NCBI GenBank assembly: GCA_001929475.1
Contig: LXFE01000312.1
Span: 1 to 11,507, forward strand
From: Neolecta irregularis DAH-3
Lineage: Eukaryota; Ascomycota; Neolectomycetes; Neolectales; Neolectaceae
Reading direction: 5' to 3'
DNA: 11,507 bases
Below are positions 7,889-11,507 of this stretch, piece by piece. Positions within the stretch are counted from its first letter, which is position 1; every line of letters begins with the position of its first letter. A program made the position numbers and the translations under genes. The notes below the pieces were generated by a model. That model made no database searches. It was given only the letters and a program-made list of their open reading frames with translations, and had not been told where the DNA came from.

Positions 7889-8422
7889 ATGTTCTTGCTT
7901 CTTGCACTTTTAGTACTATCCATACTCTACAGCTACATACTCAAACCAACACTCTCTACTGAGATGCCTGGGCAATATCCAATGACTTGTTCTTCAGTCC
8001 CTGTTGAGCAAAATCACAACACCGACAAACCTAGTCTGCTCGAACAGACTTCTAATATCTCTCAACAACTTAATTTCACTGAATGGTCATGGTCATTGGA
8101 GAAAGAACAGCAATACTATCTTGCAAGGTACTATACTCCAGTTGCAGTTCTATTTGCGCCTCTCAGTTATCCGCGTGTATTTAATACTATTCAAGGATGC
8201 AATGGTTGCAAGTTTGCCCCATCTCCTAATGCTCCTCGCCCGCGGAAAATACTCAAGATAGGGATAATAATTGAGAACCATGGAAGAGTTGTGAGCTTCA
8301 ATGAAGTTGTTCAAGTCAATGTCATTCATTGTCACGACGAGGATGGAAACAACCTGGACTTGTACACGAGTGATTGGAAGACACAACAAGATGATATCCA
8401 TGAACAAATTGAAGAGCAATGA
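7889..8422 (+). CDS. Orphan small protein with N-terminal signal or anchor, 177 aa
   Basis: I do not recognise a family. The intronless frame starts at the first ATG after the TATA-like box (context CAAAATG) and encodes 177 residues. Residues 2-16 (FLLLALLVLSILYSY) are strongly hydrophobic, consistent with a signal peptide or a type II membrane anchor. Two N-glycosylation sequons follow (Asn-56 NIS, Asn-62 NFT). There are four cysteines (34, 104, 107, 148), two of them in the pair GCNGC. The tail is acidic (DDIHEQIEEQ). A GTAAGT donor-like word sits just after the stop at 8430, so a 3' UTR intron is possible. The strand neighbours are an AT-rich spacer and transposon-like repeats, which suggests an accessory or fast-evolving gene. 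Secretion or membrane location is inferred from the N-terminus only. Confidence 0.65.
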   Translation: MFLLLALLVLSILYSYILKPTLSTEMPGQYPMTCSSVPVEQNHNTDKPSLLEQTSNISQQLNFTEWSWSLEKEQQYYLARYYTPVAVLFAPLSYPRVFNTIQGCNGCKFAPSPNAPRPRKILKIGIIIENHGRVVSFNEVVQVNVIHCHDEDGNNLDLYTSDWKTQQDDIHEQIEEQ

Positions 8423-8813
8423 AGATGAAGTAAGTCAATTCATATATCCTTTGATCTAATCATTGTTGGAATGAAAATAACTCTTGTTGAAGGGATGTGT
8501 GGTTTGTCCAATTCGACTAGTGACCAATCTAACGGAAATCATCTAACTTTTTAACATAAAGCAGTTCCCTTTAAGTTTTCTTCTAGCTTTGTAGGGCATC
8601 TTCATGTTGGATGGAGATATGAAAACGGAATATCAAAGATGAGCCCCGGCTTGAGATGGAAGCGATGCGAATGAGGAAAATTTCCTTGGAAAAGCATAAA
8701 TTGGATTACACTGTTACTGGAATAGATAGTTTTTTTCTTATAGAATCAATTTTTTGGTCATAAACTGCACGCCTCTGTCGATCTTTTGGCCATCTTTCCA
8801 GTCCAGTTATATC
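8423..8813. other. Downstream spacer, nothing recognised
   Basis: About 390 bp covering the 3' end of the orphan gene. It contains A/T-rich runs but no open frame with protein character, no RNA gene and no repeat that I can support before the stem-loop cluster at 8814. Confidence 0.45.
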
Positions 8814-8918
8814 CAATGTTGCGGATGGGCCAAGACCGGCCCATGCAGTGTTAGCAATGGGCCATGGACTTAAACCAGTCCATTAAAACCCCATGGGCTG
8901 CGAAAAAGCCCGACCCAT
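8814..8918. repeat. Cluster of three stem-loops with CAGTG start, hAT-end-like
   Basis: Two related 18-nt words, CAATGTTGCGGATGGGCC (8814-8831) and CAGTGTTAGCAATGGGCC (8846-8863), match at 13 of 18 positions. Three successive foldbacks follow the same plan: ATGGGCC with GGCCCAT (8825-8844, loop 6), ATGGACT with AGTCCAT (8864-8883, loop 6), and ATGGGCT with AGCCC plus CCCAT (8893-8918). hAT transposons commonly begin with CAGTG/CAGNG and carry short inverted subterminal repeats bound by transposase. No inverted partner end or 8-bp target duplication was found in the window, so this is best called a candidate hAT terminus or MITE fragment. Confidence 0.55.
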
Positions 8919-8938
8919 TAGGGTTAGAGTCAAGTTGA

Positions 8939-10111
8939 GATGGAAATCTTTCACTAACATCTATCACAACTCAATCGAATGACTCAATTGCCATATTCAA
9001 AAACTTCCTTCAGTTTACGCAGGAACACCTAGACACCCCTATTCTTCAGATCCCTCAAATCATTCAAATCCCTCCCCCCAACCTCCTCGAAAAACCAGTG
9101 CCCCTCACTCAAGACTCCTTTGCAGACGCAGTCCGACGAACGATTCCCACTGCAGGACTACTCCCACTTGTCGCTCGCCCAAAGGATAGAAGGGTCTCGT
9201 CCCTGCCGCCCCAACCTGCTGCCTAGCCCGGTAGATCGGCTCGTACGCCTGCAGTCAGCACTACGCCTCAAAATCGCGATTCACCCACCTGGAATAGCCC
9301 CCCAGCACGTATTCCTTCTTCTCCATCACAGACCCCGCACACAGTGGCACTCCGCGTATTCCCGTCTTCGCAAAACACCGCCACCTCGCCCCCGCGCCCA
9401 TTTGCTCATCCACTAACCACTGGCTGTGGGGGAGGCCGGGGCGGAGAGGGCTGCAGGGATGATACGGCGCTTGAGCGCAGGTTGGAGACAAATTTGAAGA
9501 ATCTCGTCGCCATGATCCAATAATACTGGAAAGGTGTTGTTTGCATTGTTCGACGGCTATTTACGAAATAGATTTCGCTACAGGAATTTCTAGACTTCAT
9601 CCACGAATTAGAAATTGTTCGCAATGCTCCTATGCTGAATGAATATGCTCGGACGCAAGCACAAGAATTCGTCCAAAGAGGATTGGGGAAGAAGTCAGCA
9701 TTGGAGATCCCAGAAACTAGATTCGGGAGTTAGGGGTGGGTAGCTCCGTGCGCCAGCTGAGAGAGTCCCGACTCCCAGAAGAATATCTTTGAAAGCAGTC
9801 CATTGAAAAAACAGCCCAATGTCACTTGGCACTGCTAGACCTTATTCCGGTATGATGAATCAAATTCCTCACAAACCCCAAGGAAGATATCAAACTTCGG
9901 CTGCTATCGGAATCGTTGGCGATGAAGGGATTGAAGGTCTTTCGGCTCTATGCGTTTTATAGAGCTCGCCCAATGCCATGAGAATCATAGTCACCCCATC
10001 GAAGCTGGACATCGATCCAAAACTTATCAGTCGTAGTACCATCAATTTGATCGCGGGAATCATTCAAGAGCGAAGGCTTCGAGACATTCCATCTGTAAGT
10101 GTTCAAGAATG
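8939..10111 (+). pseudogene. Decayed coding region of unknown, possibly element-borne, protein
   Basis: One frame runs from 8939 to 9733 with stops only at 9224 (TAG), 9521 (TAA) and 9569 (TAG) before the last at 9731. It reads like real protein between them: SIAIFKNFLQFTQEHLDTPI, a Ser/Pro/Thr-rich middle (about 9200-9410), a Gly-rich patch, TALERRLETNLKNLVAMIQ, then EFLDFIHELEIVRNAPMLNE. After a frame change, 9745-9965 gives SVRQLRESRLPEEYL, stop, TAQCHLALLDLIP, possibly a 33-nt intron, and EDIKLRLLSESLAMKGLKVF. A third frame gives [20 protein letters not shown] up to about 10111, ending at a GTAAGT donor-like site. I recognise no family. The position directly after the hAT-end-like stem-loops suggests mobile-element cargo, but a broken host gene is equally possible. 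Confidence 0.4.
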
Positions 10112-10597
10112 CCTTCTACACCACCAAGGGCATAATAATTCCAGACGGATAGTCTCTAGAATATGGTGTTGTGGTCACTGACATTTTGTAAGACAAAGCC
10201 GCGGGCTGGGTTCAGATTTTTGGACGACCACGACCACGACTGCGACCCCGACATCCGTTATTTCGGAGACAAGAGATGAATACCCCGGATTTCCATGAGC
10301 TGTACCTCCTCGAGGAAGGGATGAAAAAGTATCAAGCTTTATTATAGAAGCGAAACTAATGGTCACGAGTCGTGGTGGAGGATGAAGATGACGATGAAGA
10401 TGCGGCAGGTGCAGGGCAACTAGTGAGGACTGCTTTGTGCAAGAGGGCTGTCGGTGCTTTCCGAGGGCAGCGTTGACGGAGTGCAATGGCAGCAGAAGCT
10501 GGAGATCCCAGTCGTGAGCGGGTGTCTGGAGGCCTAAGCTGGCCGCCAAGGAGTAGATCTTTTGTAGGCAGGGCAGGAAATAGTCAATTGACAATAA
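10112..10597. other. Spacer with low-complexity triplet runs
   Basis: No gene supported. It contains a GACCAC triplet run (about 10225-10245) and a GAT/GAA-rich run (about 10376-10401). A minus-strand open frame through it (10175-10594) has a Val run and His/Pro-rich composition explained by these repeats and starts only at a TTG, so I do not call it. Confidence 0.4.
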
Positions 10598-10626
10598 TTG
10601 AATTACAATATTATTGTTGAATTACA
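10598..10626. repeat. Direct repeat TTGAATTACA, two copies
   Basis: TTGAATTACA occurs at 10598-10607 and 10617-10626, 19 bp start to start, in an AT-rich block that also contains CAATAAT and ATTATTG as an inverted pair. It could be a footprint or insertion scar; no function is assigned. Confidence 0.4.
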
Positions 10627-10718
10627 CCCTTTACGTCTGGCATTACCTTTGAGTAATGACACCAATATCTGCAAAAGTCTCGCTGACTTTCCGTGGCGCC
10701 TAAAACATCAGATGACTT

Positions 10719-11144
10719 TTAAATCCCACTAACCCGAATCTTCTTGATCCTGTAGTATTTACGCAGCGTGAAATTAAGATATTCCGCGGGCACAATTTCC
10801 ACCTCCGATCCTTCATCAAATAGGTAGCAGTCGTGGTTGTCGATATAGGCGTGTCGAAGATCGTTTACCATCATGAAAGAACCACACGAAAGGTCCTTGA
10901 AGCAGGCCAAAGCACATCGATCTTCACTATTGGAATAGATATGATGTAATCGATTATTAATATCGATAGTGTCAGATTTCATATCAACCCAGGATTGGAT
11001 AATTTGAGATGGGTGCAAATATTGGGGATCTACTGCGGTGAAATCGTAATTCTCATCCCTAACAAATTTCTCATCAAGAAATGCATGATGTACTGCAAAG
11101 GAAAGCTTTCCACACAAGGCGATTAACAAAATGATCGACAACAT
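10719..11144 (-). CDS. Small secreted protein with PAN/apple-like core, 141 aa
   Basis: The first ATG is at 11144; the open frame extends upstream only to a TTG. The 141-residue product begins with a clear signal peptide (MLSIILLIALCGKLSFA, cleavage probably after Ala-17). The mature part holds four cysteines (77, 81, 87, 106) in the pattern CALACFKDLSCGSF then DCYLF. This resembles the C-x3-C-x5-C-x-F core and the CYL end of PAN/apple domains, which bind proteins or glycans outside the cell. One N-glycosylation sequon (Asn-124, NFT) is present and the tail is basic (KYYRIKKIR). A TATA-like box lies about 40 bp upstream. The PAN-like assignment is by motif shape only. With its size and secretion signal it would pass a simple small-secreted-protein screen. 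No neighbour clarifies its role. Confidence 0.65.
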   Translation of the reverse strand: MLSIILLIALCGKLSFAVHHAFLDEKFVRDENYDFTAVDPQYLHPSQIIQSWVDMKSDTIDINNRLHHIYSNSEDRCALACFKDLSCGSFMMVNDLRHAYIDNHDCYLFDEGSEVEIVPAEYLNFTLRKYYRIKKIRVSGI

Positions 11145-11183
11145 GGTTCGCGACAAATTGAAAAAGATTTAGGGCACCTCGTC

Positions 11184-11191
11184 CTTAAATA
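11184..11191 (-). promoter_or_regulatory. TATA-like box of the secreted-protein gene
   Basis: On the minus strand this reads TATTTAAG, 39 bp before the ATG at 11144, with no other ATG between. Position and sequence fit a TATA-like element. Confidence 0.4.
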
Positions 11192-11377
11192 ACATTTTAC
11201 AATCCGAAAAGAGCAAATGACTAACTCTTCTTGAAACCAAATGCTTCTGAATGCGGGCATTGCAGTTGAAATATTCGTTTGAGGCTGAATCTTAATATGA
11301 TATGTCCTGGTCTGGAAAGTGATCACGACGAAAAGAGCAACATCATGTTTCATCAACCGCATTCGGCTATCCCGAGG

Positions 11378-11507
11378 TCATGCCTTTTTCTTCATGGGAA
11401 AGCCGACAATATCTTCGCAATTTGGGTCCAGATGTTCAACTGGTAGCGTTGAATAGATAAACTTCATTTCTCTCAGAATCATTAGCAGATGATATCTGAG
11501 CCAAAAG
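11378..11507 (-). CDS. Possible 3' end of a gene running off the right edge
   Basis: A minus-strand frame is open from the window edge to a TGA at 11380-11378, giving about 42 residues that include STLPVEHLDPNCEDIVGFPM and end in KKKA. The balanced composition looks protein-like, but the stretch is short, has no recognised domain, and would be open by chance fairly often. If real, the gene lies mostly beyond the window and is transcribed towards the secreted-protein gene on the same strand. Confidence 0.3.
   Translation of the reverse strand, partial: FWLRYHLLMILREMKFIYSTLPVEHLDPNCEDIVGFPMKKKA

Noticed and set aside
461-8918. One large hAT element from the left TAGTG-like word to the CAGTG-like cluster
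   Set aside because: Both candidate ends have the same orientation, and two intact conserved genes lie between them.
8919-8928. TTAGGGTTAG next to the stem-loop cluster
   Set aside because: Only about one and a half units, so it may be chance, though its position after a hAT-like end recalls the tract near the hAT fragment at 882-900.
10175-10594. Minus-strand frame of 139 aa
   Set aside because: Starts at TTG, contains a Val run and His/Pro-rich parts produced by triplet repeats, and has no domain.

Overview
The window looks like nuclear DNA of a filamentous fungus, probably a basidiomycete. Three things point there: two conserved fungal genes can be spliced by hand into full-length proteins; their introns are very short (34-54 nt) with recognisable branch sites such as CTAAC and CTGAC; and there are TTAGGG-type telomere-like repeats and a hAT transposase remnant. 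The basidiomycete assignment rests on the general look of the two proteins and introns and is not proven.

Layout. Positions 1-960 are repeat and transposon debris: a short CCCTAA tract, a C-rich degenerate minisatellite, and the frameshifted C-terminal end of a hAT transposase (minus strand) next to a TTAGGG tract of opposite orientation. Positions 977-2035 (minus) hold a four-exon gene for an ER membrane J-protein of the Erj5 type. An 831-bp divergent intergenic region follows, with a perfect 12-bp palindrome close to the next start codon. Positions 2867 to about 6000 or 6267 (plus) hold an eight- or nine-exon gene for a PX-PH-RhoGAP protein of the Bem3 type. About 1.5 kb without a convincing gene follows, with a degenerate ~34-bp tandem repeat near 7042-7265 and a strong inverted repeat at 7447-7480.

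Positions 7889-8422 (plus) encode an unrecognised 177-residue protein with an N-terminal hydrophobic segment and its own promoter-like sequence. Positions 8814-8918 are a cluster of inverted repeats resembling a hAT-type end. Next to it, 8939-10111 shows broken coding frames of an unrecognised protein. Positions 10719-11144 (minus) encode a 141-residue predicted secreted protein with a PAN/apple-like cysteine core. An open frame running in from the right edge (minus) may be the 3' end of another gene.

The two conserved genes are housekeeping: ER folding (Erj5) and Cdc42/Rho GTPase control of polarity (Bem3 type). They share a divergent promoter region but no evident pathway. The right half (6.3-11.5 kb) looks like accessory sequence: AT-rich spacers, mobile-element traces and two small orphan proteins with secretion-type N-termini. 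I see no rRNA, tRNA or CRISPR array.
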